Positions 9,658 to 22,936 are shown, counted from the first letter of the stretch. The stretch is 64,000 bases of DNA from Chondrus crispus (GCF_000350225.1 NW_005178773.1:169629-233628); one strand, 5' to 3'. The notes: generated by a model not told the origin, from the sequence alone. Translations and numbers: made by a program.

Positions 9658-10669
9658 ATGGAGGACAGCAAAAAGGTCTACAATTATTCCGGAAAGCCTG
9701 GTGAAGACTTTCACCTCTGGCAAGCGCGAACGGAGGCAGCCCTCCAAGCGAAAGAGGTACTGTATGTTGTAGAATCTGACATTCTGGGCACTGCAGAAGA
9801 TGGAAATCTGACCGAGGGGCAGAGAAAAGACAAAGCCATTGCGCGTGCTGCACTGATTCAAGGAATGGGAGATCGACCGCTAAGGCTCTGCCTGAGCGCT
9901 AAGGAGAATCCGTATCGAATTTGGGTTCGCCTTCGGGAGAGATACGCAGTATCTAACACTGCGACAAAGGTACAAATGCAGTCCAAGTTGGCTCGCATGA
10001 GCTACACGGGGCAACCGATGCAGGACTACATGATGCATTTGAAGAAATCTTCAACCGCCTCGCGGCAATGAAGAGTGAGAAAGCTGAAGACTTGCAGGTG
10101 GCAATGGTGCTTGCATCATTTGGTGACAAGAACAAGTCGTCCTTTTTTCATGTCCTTGCGTCATTGCAAACGATCCAGGAAAAGCTGGATTGGGAGACAG
10201 TCACGGCCAGGCTGCTTCAGGAATACGAAGAACAGCTCCTTCGTTCAGGAAGTTCGAAAGGAAAGAAGACTACGGATGAGGGACAAGCGCTCACAGCAGG
10301 AAGGGGAGCCCGTCATCACTTCCATCGTGGAAGGAAATACTCACAGAACAAAACTGAGAAGCGACGCTGCTATGAATGCCGGAAGATCGGGCATTTAGCG
10401 AAAGACTGTCATCTGAAGGAGAGTAGGAATCGTTTCGTGCGAAGGCATATGGCCTTTGATGATGAGCTCGGCAGACACTCGGAGACAGGCATGGGATCCA
10501 CGCAGCAGGCAAGGCTTCTGCTTGCCCGCAAAGAAGATGGAGGGCACGCTCAGAGGAGCGCACCTGACTCCCCTGTCATAGAAAATGATGCAGGCTCAAA
10601 GGAAACTGCCTCTGTAGAAGTTAGAGCTCATGCAAAAGTTTCCACAGTAGTCGACGCACCCTGTCGACA
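9658..10669 (+). pseudogene. Copia-B gag (fossil)
   Basis: Begins MEDSKKVYNYSGKPGEDFHL and is clearly the same gag lineage as Copia-C (MEDSKRIHKF, then GEDFQLW). A CCHC zinc knuckle for RNA binding lies at about 10365-10410. It ends at the Gypsy-1 insertion. Confidence 0.82.
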
Positions 10670-10674
10670 CTGTT

Positions 10675-11271
10675 TGTGGTACAACACATATGATAGCGGT
10701 AGAGTGTTACAGGTGTACAAGTGGCATAATCGGATCTGGTTCTGGATCCAACCGTGTCGCTGATCCAATCCGAGAGTAGTGGCTGTAAGCCCACTCCATA
10801 CAGTAGCAAAACTGTGATTATAGTACAGCGTCACCGGCGGTACTTTACCCAACCCGCCGGTGCCACCTCCCCCTTCGTAAAGCAAGCAATCACCCCCGGT
10901 TCTCTGGATCTTGGAGCCACTAGGACGAGTCTCTGGTACGCCCCCACACCCAGGGGTCCCCCTTTCAGGTTGCTTCCTTCCTTCAGGTCGTACGTACGCG
11001 TGTCATATTGCGCGATTCCTTTCCTCTTCCCCTTTCTGACAGGTTGGCTATCCCTACAGCTGTCCCTATTTCCCCGGTTCGCTATCCTTACGGCTATCTA
11101 CCCTTCTTTGCCTTTTCCTCTTCTCTGCCCCCTACCACAACTTTCCCGGTCTATGCTGTTGCAGTGTTTCTGCTGCGCTGTCCCTTCACGGGACTGGTCT
11201 CCGCGGAGATACTCGGGCTACAGAACCCGAGTCTGTACCTCGATCCGCACCGGAGGATCGACGGTACCACA
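10675..11271 (+). repeat. Gypsy-1 5' LTR
   Basis: Starts TGTGGTACAA and ends GGTACCACA. It has a long pyrimidine-rich central part and GC-rich hairpins near the end (CTCGGGCTACAGAACCCGAG). It is followed by TGGTCTCCCGACC at 11273, a likely primer-binding site of unassigned tRNA. Confidence 0.92.
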
Positions 11272-11279
11272 TTGGTCTC

Positions 11280-14200
11280 CCGACCTAGAACCGCACTTTT
11301 ACGTTCTTCGAAGTGTTCAACTCAGCATTGCATCTGAGGATGCTTCCGAGCACGCCAAGCAAGGCTCCAGTCGAACTGGAGCCGCAGCCCCCTCGGGCCC
11401 TGTCGGACCTTCCCCGACAATTGCCGCTGCCTTTGGGCCTACAGGCAACCCAACGGTCACCTCTGGTGACAATCCAAGTCTCGTTCTCCGAGATCCTGCT
11501 GTCGCGGCAGAAGCCCCTAGTGCTGGAGCATCGCAGTTCACCGACCGCATGTTCTCTGGACCGAGGCAGAGAGGATTGAAGGAACTCCAACCCGCCAATC
11601 CAGCCTTCCGACACGTCGTGTCGTACAGGAGGTATCGCCTCCTCAATAGCTGGTCACATTGCGACAAGTACGTGACAGCAGAGACAGGTCTCAACGTCCG
11701 TCGCCTTGGACATACGCTCCGGGACAAGAAATTCGATGGCTCGAATCCGCTACGGATCCTTGACTTTTTGACGATGTTCAAGCACCAATGCGATATAAAT
11801 CGCATCTCAGAGGCAGCAGCCCTTCTGGCACTCCCATATGTTTTGGACGGTGACGCGAAGGACGCGTTCCAAGCTCACCAAGAGCTTGGAGATGACGGCC
11901 TCGGTGGGTTCGAAACCTACCCCGGGTCCGTACACTTCCTGCTTCGCTCATATGCGAAGGACCTATATATCGAGCAGGCTATCCAAAAACTCCATGCAAC
12001 TGTCCAGCAGGACAACGAGACGAAAATCTCATACGCACGGCGCTTACGAAAGCGTGCGCGTGAATGTGGCGGAGTCTTCTCCGAAACGGAACTCATCACC
12101 CGGTTCGTACTGGGTTTGAATCCCGCTATCAAACCCCTCCTCGCGCAATCGCAGCGCGAGTCATCGCACCCGCGAACCTTGATCGACTGTGTCGAACAAG
12201 CAGCCGCAGTGGGCGACTCCCACCGTGCCCTGTGGGACGGCCGGATAAGGCGTGATCGCGTCGATCGGCTACCCAGCCGCGGTCGAGGACGAGATGACGT
12301 CAACCAAATTCTCAATGTGGAAGGGCAAGATGGATACCCGAGCCATCCGTCGTTACCACCGACAGGATCTGCGCCCTCAACGGAATTGCTACAGAACGAC
12401 GCCGCACATGCCTCAGCATCTACAATGTCCCTTCTGGGACACACCTCCTGATGCCTGAGGAGGTCCACGCGATTGTCCGCATGGATAACCCGCGTACTGC
12501 TTCGTACGCAAAGCCGCCGTTGAACCAACGGCCAGGATGCCAAGTGGCCCCGAACCGCCCCTCGGACATATGCTACGAGTGCTATGGCCTCGGGCATAAG
12601 AAGCCTAACTGTCCTCACCAAGCTTAACCGGACCCAGCGCGAGTTTCTGCGACGCGTAGGTCGCAGTCCTCTCTTCGCACTACGAGGCAATACCGCAACC
12701 ATAGCGCCAGAGAAGGAGCGGACTGCCCCACGCGACGGCGTTGCCCTCACCGGTAGTCCCACACCCCCCACCTCGGGAATTCACACCTCCAAGGTGGACC
12801 CCTCTACCAGAGGGATTGACGACAGCACTGCGTCGTTAAACTGACCTGGGGCGATCGGACTCAGGACCGTCCTCCGGCTGAGCCGCCAGATCGCCCCAGT
12901 CAACCAGGGCCGCAATCATGTCCCCCGGTACGATCCATCAAGCCCAGGCCATATGGCCTACCGCCACGGACGAACGTGGAAAAGTATCTCGCCGAACCTG
13001 TATGCGTACTGTCCAAGTACAACTACAAGGTCGAGGCCTGTATAGGCCCAACACAGTCCAACTGGGTAGCGATGCTAACCGTCTTCGACACGGGAGCAGG
13101 ACCAAACCTCATCCGCGCCGACATGCTGCCTGAAAGCACTATTGCGGAACTCGACCGCAATCGACAAGTTGTTAACCTAGCAAGTGCCTCGAAGCACCGT
13201 CTAACGACTCTGGGGATCGTTGCCCTTACGATCCGGATGGAATCGTTCGCGACCCGGCAACCCTTCGTGGTCTGCCGCCACCTGGGAGCGGACGCCATCC
13301 TCGGGTGCACGTTTATTGACACGCACACCGAGGCCATCTGGATCAGAAGACGGGTCGTTGTGCTCAACAACGGCACGGAGCTGGCCATACAGCGTCGAGC
13401 GGCTTTCGCCCGGCCAACAGTCGTTCGTACGACCGAGCCGCTCGCAGTGTCACCATCACCACCACGCGACAAAGTGATACGGGTGGCACAACGCATTGTG
13501 CTTCCTCCCCAATCGGAGACTGTCGTGTGTGCGGTGACCAACGTCTCGGGCACTCACATCCTCGAGTCCCGCAACCAGCTGTACGAGAAACAGCTAGTAG
13601 CCCTCAGCAATGGCGTCTGGGACGTCCATGCTAAGAGGCAGTTCGCCATACGAGTGGCGAACTTCGCGACTACCCCGCAAACCCTGGTCAAGAACCAGAT
13701 CTTGGGTACGGCTATGCCGTCACCAACGACAGTCTACTCGGTCGAGTTGTCCAACCCCAACGAGGACAAGCTAGAAAAAAGCCCTCAACAGGAAGAAGAG
13801 GCGGGTCTGGGGTTGGCGCTGTCTCCCGCAGATTCGCCCCTAGGGGTGCATCACGGCACCAAGCAAGCCGAACCTCCACCTTCGGAGGACGAGGTAGACT
13901 TGAACCACTCGTCTTCTGCTATGCAGAAGAATGTCCGACAGATGCTCAAGCCGTTCTCACCGATATGAAACGGAGAGCTCGGGACAGTTACGGTGACGAA
14001 GCACCGTATCGACCTTCAAGAAGGTACACGACCGGTACATTGTCAGCCGTATCGTGCAGGCCCAAAGTCGCGCGAAATTCAGCAGTCCGAAGTGGACAAG
14101 ATGCTGAAGGCCGGTGTCATCGAACCGGCATGCTGGGAATGGGCAAGCCCGGTAGTACTGGTACCAAAATCGGATGGTTCTCTCCGATTTTGTGTCGATT

Positions 14201-14811
14201 ACCGCAGGCTCAACGCCCTAACGGTCAAAGACACATATCCGTTACCACGGATGGACGAGTGTCTCGACTCGATTGGCGACGCCAAGTTCTTCACCACGCT
14301 GGATTGCAACAGCGGATACTGGCAAATTCCAGTAGCCGAACACGATCGGCATAAAACGGCATTCACCTGTCATGCTGGTTGTTACCAGTTCTGCAGGATG
14401 CCGTTCGGGCTTTGCAATGCCCCTGCCACGTTCCAACGAACGGTGGATATCCTCCTCGCAGGGTACAGGTGGCGTAGTTGCCTGGTATATCTAGAAGATG
14501 TGGTTGTCTACTCCAGTTCCCTGGAGGAGCACCTCCAACACGTGAAGGAGGTACTGACCGTTTTACGGGACGCTGGGTTATCTCTGAAACTCAAGAAATG
14601 TAATTTCTTCGTCCAAACTGTGGACTATCTGGGACATGTCATTCGCCCAGGTAAGTTGCATGTGGCAACCAAGAACACCGAAGCCATCGCCGGATTTAAG
14701 GAACCTCGCAACCAGACACAGCTCCGGTCCTTCTTGGGGCTGTGTAACGTCTATCGACGTTTCGTGCCAAACTTCGCACGAATTGCGGAACCTGTGCGCT
14801 GCTCCTGCTGA
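11280..14811 (+). pseudogene. Gypsy-1 gag-protease-reverse transcriptase part (fossil)
   Basis: Gag at about 11.3-12.45 kb contains the retrotransposon-gag motif region (KFDGSNPLRILDFLTMFKHQ). The zinc knuckle is at about 12570-12620, the aspartic protease at about 13085 and reverse transcriptase at 14.15-14.6 kb, followed by a connection-like segment (LRSFLGLCNVYRRFVPNFA). Confidence 0.82.
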
Positions 14812-15102
14812 GCGCGGCAGGAACCGAGGGTCCAGATCCGTTCTTATGGACCAGTCCCAGCTCCGACGCACCACGTCGGGGAGGTCGCGTCGACTGAACT
14901 CCCCGTACGAGAAGTTGGCGGCAGCGGAACCGCGTGTGACCAAGTTGTCTCGCGCATGCTCGCGAGTATTTTCCATATCAGAATAGGTCATGGAGAATGT
15001 CGTTGGGGGCGGGGGATGATGATCTTCTTCACAACACCCTTCGAACGTTTTCAAGGATGAGCGTCAAGCTTCGCGGGGCGCTCGGGTCTTGGAGGGGGGA
15101 CG

Positions 15103-15699
15103 TGTGGTACAATACATATGGTAGCGGTAGGGTGTTACAGGTGTACAGGTGGCATACTCGGATCTGGTTCTGGATCCAACCGTGTCGCTGATCCAATCCG
15201 AGAGTAGTGGCTGTAAGCCCACTCCATACAGTGGCAAAACTGTGATTATAGTACAGCGTCACCGGCGGTACTTTACCCAACCCGCCGGTGCCACCTCCCC
15301 CTTCGTAAAGCAAGCAATCACCCCCGGTTCTCTGGATCTTGGAGCCACTAGGACGAGTCTCTGGTACGCCCCCACACCCAGGGGTCCCCCTTTCAGGTTG
15401 CTTCCTTCCTTCAGGTCGTACGTACGCGTGTCATATTGCGCGATTCCTTTCCTCTTCCCCTTTCTGACAGGTTGGCTATCCCTACAGCTGTCCCTATTTC
15501 CCCGGTTCGCTATCCTTACGGCTATCTACCCTTCTTTGCCTTTTCCTCTTCTCTGCCCCCTACCACAACTTTCCCGGTCTATGATGTTGCAGTGTTTCTA
15601 CTGCGCTGTCCCTGCACGGGACTGGTCTCCCCGGAGAGACTCGGGCTACAGAACCCGAGTCTGTACCTCGATCCGCACCGGAGGATCGACGGTACCACA
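15103..15699 (+). repeat. Gypsy-1 3' LTR
   Basis: 597 bp, pairs with 10675-11271. Followed by the CTGTT target duplication at 15700-15704. Confidence 0.92.
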
Positions 15700-15704
15700 C
15701 TGTT

Positions 15705-18700
15705 CATCGCTAAAACTCTCTGCGCAAACAGCTAAGAAATTCAGCGCAAGAACAAACCTCGGAAACGACCAGCGAGATGTATTTCTTCTTGACTCGGGTG
15801 CATCAGACCACATGGTTCTGCGTAAGGACTTGCTTCGAGGATGTGAAAAGATCGCTCCTAGAGACATCGTATTGGGAGATGGAAAAACGGTCTTTGCTAC
15901 CCATTGCGGTTCATTGGTACTGAATACGAGACTCAGTTTTGCAAATGATTACTATGAACGTTTAGTTGGCCTGGATGACGTTCTGTATGTCTCTTCCTTG
16001 CATACAAATCTTATTTCCTGCTCAAAACTGTGTGACAATGGATATAGGGTTAACTTCGGCCGGTACATGTGCAATGGCATATTGGATGGCACGATGCAGT
16101 TTCAAGGACGTAAATCTCAGGGAATCTACGAGATTATCGGACAACCGATTTTGCAGGAATTCAGTCGGCTTCGGTTGCCACTTCGTACTGGCCGCAGGAA
16201 AATGATGACGGTGATAACGATTCACCGGGTCTGGGTGGGGCGCCTACTTCCAGCTGCTATTCAGTTATGAAACGATGGCACGCACGTCTTGTACATGCTA
16301 ACACAGAGAGCATCAAGAAGTTAATTTGATCGGATGCAGTTACCGGAATGAGCGCAAGGCAGAACCACAGCTGCCGAGGAGATTGCGACAGTTGTGTGAA
16401 AGGAAACAGGCAAGGGAGACACTGAAGACGAACTATTCAAGGTCTCAAAAACCTGGTGCAGTGATACACACGGATGTGTGTGGCCCAATATCTGTATCTT
16501 CCTTTTCTGGTTGCAATTATTACGTGTCATTCATTGATGAGTACACGGGATACATGAGCATTTTCCCAATCATGCGCAAGAGCGGTGTACTCGACCAGTT
16601 CAAGCTCTTTCACCCGTGGATGGAGCGTAAGTTCAAATGCACTTTGAAACGAGTGCACAGTGATCGCGAAGGGGAGTACATTGCACTACGATCTTACCTT
16701 GAAGATAAAGGTATCGAACACACCATGTCACCATCCTACTCCCCCAATCAGAACGGCATTGCCGAGCGGGCAAATCGCACAATCGTCGAGTGTGCGAGAA
16801 CGATGTTAGAACATACGGGGCTTCCGCGTACGTTCTGGGCAGAGGCGGTGGTCCACGCTTCCAAGATTCGGAATCATTTCCTCGCGCCGCGACAAAATGT
16901 TGTCACATCCCTAGAGCCCATGGCCGGTCAGAAACCAGATGTCAGTTACTTCCGAACTTTTGTATGCCTTGGTTGGCATCAAATTCCGAAGGAACTACGC
17001 CGCATACTAAACTCCAAGTCAGAGCTTGGAATTGTTGTGGGCTGTTTTGCAAACAGTCAATATAACTTATGGATTCCAGCTCGTAACGTTGCAGTACTTT
17101 CCAGGGACGTGACCATTGTGGAAGACACGTTTCCGGCTCGGGAATGGGAAGCCCATCCTGACAACCATGGTTTGCTATTCGATGGTGAAGAAGGGAATCG
17201 GAATACGTCACACGCGGCACCGCTACCTGCCAGTGACATGATGAAGAACCTCCTCAGCGGAAACGACAATGAACCCATCTCTCAGCCGCATATCGAAAAG
17301 GAAATTGTTACTCAGCCCGACGACGAGCAACGAGAAGTCATGACGTGCTTCCCTCCTACTCCTGAAAGTACCACCGACGAACGTGATACGCCACCTCTTG
17401 AAGCTCATCATGATGCTCATGACACTCGCGAAGGTCGATATCCCAGGCGGGAACATCATTCTCCCTCCTACTACAAGCTGGGATCAGCAAATGTTGCCAA
17501 GACGTTCGCAACCCTGTCCAAGAGGCTTCCAAATCCATCAACTTTAGAGGAAGCACTAGCTCAGCCGGATGGGGAAGACTGGAAGGAAGCTATAGCCTCC
17601 GAAATGGAATCACTAGCGGAACACGGAACGTAGGAGGCTGTTTCGCGACCGAGAGGAGCCAAAGTACTGTCGACCAAGTTCGTATTCCTTCGAAAATACG
17701 ACGAGCACGGGTCAGTGGTCCGACACAAGGCAAGACTTGTTGTCGGGGGCTTTCAGCAAGGCGATATTGATCAAACGTTCGCTCCAGTGGTAGACTTCAT
17801 AACTGTTCGTACATGCCTTGCCATTGCAATCAAAAGGGGCTACGTGGTCGAACAGCTTGATATACGAACAGCTTTCTTGCACGGGGTGATTGATGGAGAA
17901 GTGTATGTCACCCCACCCAATGGTTTGGACATTTGTCAGCACGACGAAGTTCTTAAATTGCATCGCGGACTGTATGGTCTCAAGCAAGCTCCCAGACTGT
18001 GGCACGAAAAATGGGATTCAGTGATGGCCGATGTTGGATTTACAAAACTGGTCTCGGACGATTGTGTTTATCCGCGCGGAGATGTCTGGCTACTATTGTA
18101 CGTCGACGAAATCATCATGATCGGTGCGAGTGATAAGGCTGTAAGGGACGTCAAGACAGAATTGATGCCTCACTTGGATGTACAGGACCTGGGTACTTTA
18201 AAATCCTTTCTTGGCGTGCTCTTCGTTCGTGACGAGTTCGGAGCATGGCTCAGCCAACAACACTACATCTTTCAAGTACTGGAAAGGCTTGGCATGCAGG
18301 GATGCAAACCAGTAACCACACCGATGTCTACCGCGTTTGTCAACGAAGCCTCCGAGAAAGGACCACTCTGCGACAAGTCAAGTATCAGGAGTTACTTGGC
18401 TGTCTTCTATTCATCTCGACGAGAACTCGTCCGGACATTTCATTGTCCGTCTCGCTCCTTTGTACATACGCGTCGCAACCAACCACCATACACTGGAGCT
18501 ATCTAAAAAGGATACTGAGGTATCTTAACGGGACCAAGAGATTTCCGTTGAGGATTCACGGACAAGACGAGGAAACACTACTTGCATTTTGCGATGCCAA
18601 CTGGGCTGGTGATCCCCTAGATCGCAAGTCCACTACTGGAGTGGTACTGCCAGTTGGACTTACGACAGTAGCACGGCGAACACAGAAACAGAAGTCCGTC

Positions 18701-19114
18701 GCGCTTTCCACAACCGATGCTGATGCTGGCTTCATGGCACTCAGCGAAGGACTCAAGCTCGTACTTTGGCTGCGATCTTTGTTAGATGAACTGGACTGCG
18801 CACAGATGGACCCAACTGTAATCAAGGAAGACAACCAGGGAGCAGTCACTTGGGGGCAAGAAGGCGCAAGACATGCCAAGCATGCTTCCATTCGGAAGAA
18901 TTTTGTCAAGGAGAACGTCCAGAAGGGCTCTATTCGGCTCGAGTACTGTGCGACCAACGACATGACGGCTGACGTATTGATTAAGCCGCTTCTGCGTTTG
19001 GCATTCGATAAGCATCGCGATGAATTAGGTGTACTTGATCTGTCCGCTCCCGCAGCAAGAGGAAGCTTTGATGTCGGTGCTCCGGTCGCGCACTTCAACG
19101 AACTCACCACGTAA
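15705..19114 (+). pseudogene. Copia-B protease-integrase-RT-RNase H part (fossil)
   Basis: In order: protease (LDSGASDHMV), integrase core (IHTDVCGPIS, VHSDREGEY, NQNGIAERANRTI), reverse transcriptase (APVVDFITVRT, LDIRTAFLHG, YGLKQAPRLW) and RNase H (DANWAGDPLDRKSTTG, then KEDNQGA). Its final residues run into the 3' LTR. Confidence 0.85.
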
Positions 19115-19470
19115 GGTGAGTAAGTGGTGAGGTATTTGAATTGGCACATCAATACTGTACTGGTGTGAAATAATCTCGTTAGCAATCGATGGAGTAAGGA
19201 GATTAGCGGCTACCGTGTCTATTATACTGATGTGTATTTTATAGTGATTTACTTCTCTGAATTGGGTGGTGCAGAATCAGTCCCTGTCAAGTTGTCGTTC
19301 TGCATCACCGCTCGGCACATACTGACCTTGAGTTTTGACAGGTTTATTGAGTCCTTAGTATGTACTTAAATGCTTCTATCCGAATAAACTACGAGTGTGG
19401 AAGAAGACACTCTCATCTTACTGTTCAATTCCACTTTCAACAAGCACCCTGTTCAAACCCACGACCAAAG
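19066..19470 (+). repeat. Copia-B 3' LTR
   Basis: 405 bp, starts CTTTGATGTCGG and ends CGACCAAAG, followed by GCTAT and the resumed Copia-A integrase sequence. Confidence 0.92.
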
Positions 19471-19475
19471 GCTAT

Positions 19476-21487
19476 CACATGCTGGTCTACCGGATAAATT
19501 CTGGGGAGAGGCCGTATGCACAGCCAAATCTATTCGCAATGTCACAGCTGCTCAAACGAATGAAGGGCGCACCCCTATTGAGGTACTGACTGGCAAACTC
19601 CCACATGTTGGCAATCTGCGTTGCTTCGGTTGTGAGATATGGTGCTTTGTGTCTAAAAGGAAGAAACTTGACGCGAAATCTAGAAGAGGAATCTTACTAC
19701 GGAGTCTTCCGCATCGAAACTACAGAGTTTAGGATATCAAGAGTGGGAACATTTTTCACGTGTGGCATATCAAAATTAACGAATGTGTCTTCCCTGGAAG
19801 GGAATGGGAACAGACAGCGATGAAGAGTGGACTACTGTACGACTGGATTAATAACATGAGAGGCCACGAGTATGATCTGGAAGATTGTAATATGGAAGAG
19901 GCAAACGAGCTTCAGGCTTCTCACTTGCCGACTATGGGAAATAATGCAGAAGAGATAATCCCCACAGTCGAAACTCCTACAGAACAGAACCTGACTTACT
20001 ATCCCAATTCTGTCGATACTGAGGTTGAGAGCGACGGTAGGAGATATCCCACAAGAGTTCGCAACCCGCCTGAGAGGCTAGGTAGTGAGTTCAACGCACT
20101 GGTTGTTTCCGCATATACAAATTATGAGAAAACACCAACCAGTCTCAAAAGATTTCAAGAAGGACACGTCGATAACGTGTATGCTCCTGTCGCGGAGTTC
20201 TCTACAGTTCGTCTCGTCCTTGCAATTATGAGTCAACACGGGGCGTTTATACATCAACTTGATGTCAAGTCTGCGTTCCTTAATGACAAGCTGGATGAAG
20301 AGGATAACTTGTACCTTAATCCACCAGAGGGACTTGAGCTAGGCGTAAAAAGGGGTCAGGCTCTAAAGATGCAAAAAGCTATGTATGGCTTTAAGCGTGC
20401 TCCGAAGATATGGAGCAAAACATGGAACGCAGTAATGCACCCCCTCAAATTTGTGCAGCTTAAATCTGAAGAGTGTTTCTATTTTATTGACATCGAAGGA
20501 AGCACAGTGTACGTCCTCGTCTATGTTGACGACGTCCTCGTTGTCGGAATTACTGAGGGAGCAGTTCTTACCGTCAAACAAATGCTCATGAATGGGTTTC
20601 GAATGAATGATCTCGGGGTTGCAAAATCCTTCCTCGGTGTGGAGTTTGTTTATACTTCCAAAGATGTATCTCTACGTCAAGAGTACTACATAAAGAAAGT
20701 TCTGGAGGTCTTCCGAATGGCTGATTGTAAACCAGTCAGCACTCCGCTTTCGCCTGAGAGAAACAAGCACCAAGGACAAAAGATGAAACGCGATCCTAGC
20801 ATAGGCCACTACAGAGAAGCAATTGGTGCTCTCTTATACATATCAACTCTAACTAGACCAGATATTTCGGAAGCCGTCGGGATACTTGCCCGTAAGTGTG
20901 AAGACCCGAACCAGGCAGATTGGATCGGAGTGAAACGTATAATGCGATATCTAAACGGGACGGCTTCGCTTGGGCTGCATTTCAAGTGGAGAAAAGACGC
21001 GCTTCCCCCTATTGTCGAGTCATTCACAGACGCTGATTGGGCGGGTGATGTATCAGACAGAAAGTCAACAAGTGGAATCGTAGTGACAGTGAATGGCACA
21101 CCTGTTGTTTGGAAGAGCAAGAAACAGGTAGGGGTTGCCCTGTCCTCAACGGAGGCCAAATTCATCTCGATATCCGAATGTGTCAAAGCGACAAAATGGC
21201 TCAGGATGATTCTCAAAGAACTAAGCCTGCTCTCGGATTTTCCTACTGTCCTTTATGAAGACAATACAGGGGCAATCAAATGGGCATCAGGAGAGAAAAT
21301 GGCCAAACATGTCCACATAAGGTTTCACTTCGTGAGAGAGGCAATAATGGACGGCAGTATTAATATGTGCTACTGTCCTACTAGTGAGATGATTGCAGAT
21401 GCACTCACGAAGGGTCTGTCCGCCCCTCGTACGCTGTATCTTCGACAAAAGCTACAGATACAAGAATGTGAGAAACAATCGCATTAA
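19476..21487 (+). pseudogene. Copia-A integrase end, RT and RNase H part (fossil)
   Basis: Begins HAGLPDKFWGEAV, the usual Copia integrase continuation, then reverse transcriptase (LDVKSAFLND, YGFKRAPKIW, YVDDVLVVG) and RNase H (DADWAGDVSDRKSTSG, YEDNTGAIKWA). The purine tract AAGGAGGAG precedes the 3' LTR. Confidence 0.87.
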
Positions 21488-21494
21488 GGAGGAG

Positions 21495-21818
21495 TGTTGC
21501 GGGCAGTAATGCTCTTGCAATTATACAGTACAACAATGATTGCTTTGGTATAACAATGCTCTCACTACAAATGGGACAAAGGGAAGGCGACAAGGCTTAG
21601 GCTAGGAGGTTGGCAACATAATGCTCCTGATTGTCATGGGAAATGCGTATACCTTGTGGCCGTCGGAACAGTTGGTTGACCGAATGGGAACTCTATGAAC
21701 ACCCTTTTCCCGTAGTAGAGCTACACGCAACCTAAACAGTATATAAGCAGAACGCGCTCAAGACAATAAAGAATACAGGGTAGACAGAACCCCAGCTACA
21801 CCACTTCTCGTCTTAGGA
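21495..21818 (+). repeat. Copia-A 3' LTR
   Basis: Starts TGTTGCGGGC, ends CTTAGGA, followed by TATCT. Pairs with 6865-7183. Confidence 0.9.
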
Positions 21819-21823
21819 TATCT

Positions 21824-22936
21824 AACCTGATTCCGTAGCCTTGTCATATTTCGAATTGCGTAGAATATGAATGGTCGAGCGGCTCTAGGCTGTTGAAGAA
21901 TGTGAGAATGTGCTTCTATGTCCGTTCTGGTTATTGTTACTTCTTGTGTATTTATGCTATAACTACGACAGTTTTGTTTTGAAACAACACGTAGAAGTCA
22001 CGATGAGCCCATTTCGTAGCATTGGGAGGAAGGATAATTGTTCTAGAGGGTTCAGAGAGTCTTGATTATTTCCAGATACCTGACTAATCACGGACATCAT
22101 TTGGCACTCCCGACATAGACAAAAGTGTGCAATTGTACAATTTGTCTCCTATTTAGAGGTGGACTGTCAGCTCCCGGGTGACAAAGGCAGTAGCAACACA
22201 ACAGTGGAATCAGAGTAGGATCGTGATAGTAGCATATTCGTGAAAGGACAGGGACCCAGTATGAATGATACGGTTTGGCCTAGGCGGCAGTTGCAATTGA
22301 GCATACTTTGGTTTTATTGTTGGCAGTGCGTCTTGCTGCCTGTGATGATAACCATACACGCACACACGTCCACACGTATTGCACGACTCACAGCCCTTCA
22401 ATGACGACGGCGTGAGGCCACTAGCCTTAAGCGAGAGAGGAAGAGATAGATAGATAAACAGAGATATCGACTCATCAGCACACTGCCGAAACTTAATACC
22501 GTACAGTATGTCTAGATGAGATTTGAAGCAGTACAGTAACCACAATGGAAGTAGGGAGCAAGGCGAATTCCGCAAAGGTATTCTGTTGACATGTAATGCC
22601 TGAGTCAGTCTGCATTCGAGGGTACTGTCGAATCACGTGGCATTCCATTGCATCAAGGCGCGCATTTTTGTCGTAACTACGTGCGCTCGCTGCGGGCATA
22701 CAACCAGCATTTTTTGCGGTACATAGTCATTTTGAGTAGTGATATTCCATGCATAACTGCCAGGGCAATACAGTTTGGCCGTAACAACTAAAAAAAAATG
22801 AAAATGTCTTTAACTGAAGTACATGGCCAAGTTCGTCCATGTCTACTCATCGTTCATTACAGTTCACAACAGTATCCATGGAAAGGGAAAAAATAAAGAG
22901 AACGGTACTAGGACTATGTGCCTTCTCTTATTTTTA
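21824..22936. other. Intergenic, no supported gene
   Basis: Downstream side of the secreted-protein gene. It holds a short GATA run near 22445 and scattered TACAGTA motifs; frames are short and unrecognised. Confidence 0.5.

Larger units (their letters stand above)
10675..15699 (+). mobile_element. Gypsy-1, Ty3/Gypsy LTR retrotransposon (fossil), inserted in Copia-B
   Basis: Two 597-bp LTRs with TG...CA ends, target duplication CTGTT at 10670-10674 and 15700-15704. A purine tract (GGAGGGGGGAC) precedes the 3' LTR. Parts seen are a Ty3-type gag, CCHC knuckle (CYECYGLGHKKPNC), aspartic protease (FDTGAG) and reverse transcriptase (PKSDGSLRFCVDYRRLN...MPFGLCNAPATFQ). At 5.0 kb it is short for the family. 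LTRs are about 98% identical by eye (eleven differences). It is broken, with several breaks. Confidence 0.92.
9069..19470 (+). mobile_element. Copia-B, Ty1/Copia LTR retrotransposon (fossil), inserted in Copia-A
   Basis: Two 405-bp LTRs (9069-9473, 19066-19470), target duplication GCTAT at 9064-9068 and 19471-19475, inside the integrase region of Copia-A. LTR ends read CTTTG...CAAAG, forming a short inverted repeat instead of the usual TG...CA. Parts seen: gag with CCHC knuckle (CYECRKIGHLAKDC), protease (LDSGASDHM), integrase, reverse transcriptase, RNase H. Without Gypsy-1 it is about 5.4 kb. LTRs are about 98.8% identical by eye (five differences). It is broken by the Gypsy-1 insertion and a few other breaks. 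Confidence 0.92.
6865..21818 (+). mobile_element. Copia-A, Ty1/Copia LTR retrotransposon (fossil), host of nested insertions
   Basis: LTRs at 6865-7183 and 21495-21818 are flanked by the 5-bp target duplication TATCT (6860-6864, 21819-21823). Parts seen in order are gag, a CCHC zinc knuckle (CYECGKYGHFKSQC), protease (VDSG), GAG-pre-integrase, integrase, reverse transcriptase and RNase H, the Copia order. The integrase region is split by Copia-B. Without the insertions it would be about 4.5 kb. LTR identity is about 94% by eye, making it the oldest dated element here. It is broken, with several breaks besides the nested insertion. Confidence 0.93.
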
